Source of the DNA: Chitinophagaceae bacterium
GTDB taxonomy: Bacteria > Bacteroidota > Bacteroidia > Chitinophagales > Chitinophagaceae
Reading direction: 5' to 3'
DNA length: 5,437 nt
Assembly: GCA_009996555.1 (NCBI GenBank)
Contig: JAACZX010000554.1
Location: 1-5,437, forward strand
Shown here in pieces: positions 4,972 to 5,437 of this stretch (position 1 is the first letter of the stretch; every line of letters begins with the position of its first letter). Position numbers and translations under genes: made by a program. The notes beneath the pieces were generated by a model, which saw only the letters and a list, made by a program, of their open reading frames with translations, was not told the origin of the DNA and did no database searches.

Positions 4972-5437
4972 TTAATTTTTGCGCTTTGCTCTCAACACAT
5001 CCAGTGCTTTTTTCTGGTTGTCTACTTCCACCTTCTGCTTTTCAATGTTCTTTTTATTTTCTTCAATATCCTCTTCCAGTTTCTTTTTCCGCTTTTCCAG
5101 GCTGCTGCTTTCATCTTCATAATCTCTCAACTTTTTCTCGGTTGATTTCACTTTGTCTTCCTGGCCTTTTATTTCCACTTCAAGTGATTGTGCTTCTGCT
5201 AACGGAATAAATCCAAGGCAGTATTGTTTTATTTTAGCGATCAACACTGCATCATCCGTGGCTTTTACATAATTCTCCCCGCCACGGGCCACCACGAAAT
5301 ACACAATGCTTTCATCTTTTTCTTTGCGGCTCTTGCGTTCTACTTTCAATAATACATCAAAGGTTTCTTCCATAATTTCAGGAATACGCACAGCTTTGTA
5401 TGTGTAAACACCTTTGCTTTCTTTGGCACTGTACCCC
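4972..5437 (-). CDS. Unrecognised protein with C-terminal coiled coil, N-terminus beyond window
   Basis: The frame stays open to the right edge, giving 154 visible residues before the TAA. The visible start is not a gene start: residues ahead of the first in-frame GTG and ATG (YSAKESKGVYTYK) look like ordinary protein. The first 75 or so residues look like a mixed alpha/beta domain (FDVLLKVER, SIVYFVVARGG). From about residue 80 to the end runs an almost uninterrupted Lys/Glu-rich helix (EVEIKGQEDKV to LRAKRKN) with heptad-spaced Leu/Val/Ile, consistent with a coiled coil of some 70 residues. A single Cys is in KQYCLGF. I do not recognise the family. Without the N-terminus it cannot be said whether it is secreted. 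It converges on the peroxidase gene and shares its terminator; there is no sign of a functional link. Confidence 0.75.
   Translation of the reverse strand, partial: GYSAKESKGVYTYKAVRIPEIMEETFDVLLKVERKSRKEKDESIVYFVVARGGENYVKATDDAVLIAKIKQYCLGFIPLAEAQSLEVEIKGQEDKVKSTEKKLRDYEDESSSLEKRKKKLEEDIEENKKNIEKQKVEVDNQKKALDVLRAKRKN

Overview
The window looks like a chromosomal segment of a Bacteroidota bacterium, most likely a Chitinophagaceae-type genome. This is inferred from four things: the GlyRS sequence type, the near absence of Shine-Dalgarno sequences, a TAnnTTTG-type -7 promoter element upstream of glyQS, and a lipoprotein di-heme peroxidase of the kind common in that phylum. No species can be named from the sequence alone.

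Layout from left to right. (1) Positions 1-1252, minus strand: glycyl-tRNA synthetase, cut at its C-terminus by the window edge, with a promoter candidate at 1276-1303. (2) Positions about 1478-2551: a mobile-element island. It contains a compact, apparently intact IS200/IS605-family (RAYT-like) HUH Y1 transposase at 1536-1982 on the minus strand, at least ten short GGG/CCC hairpins, a 28-bp direct repeat, and a three-copy 116-bp tandem array at 2147-2493. Diverged inverted repeats lie at 1502-1521 and 2532-2551. (3) Positions 2604-3431, minus strand: dtd (D-aminoacyl-tRNA deacylase) followed by a MazG-type nucleotide pyrophosphohydrolase. (4) Positions 3491-4933, plus strand, divergent from dtd across 59 bp: arfB (ribosome-rescue hydrolase), abutted directly by a di-heme cytochrome c peroxidase/MauG-family lipoprotein. 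(5) A strong hairpin terminator at 4939-4958 between convergent genes. (6) Positions 4972-5437, minus strand: the C-terminal part of an unrecognised protein ending in a long charged coiled coil.

The housekeeping genes share a translation-quality and nucleotide-hygiene theme: tRNA charging with Gly, removal of D-amino acids (and mischarged achiral Gly) from tRNA, sanitising of non-canonical NTPs, and rescue of stalled ribosomes. The most unusual part is the island between the MazG-type gene and glyQS. It resembles a REPtron: a single-strand transposase gene among palindromic hairpins that it may recognise or have spread, with hairpins arranged as inverted doublets and copied in tandem.
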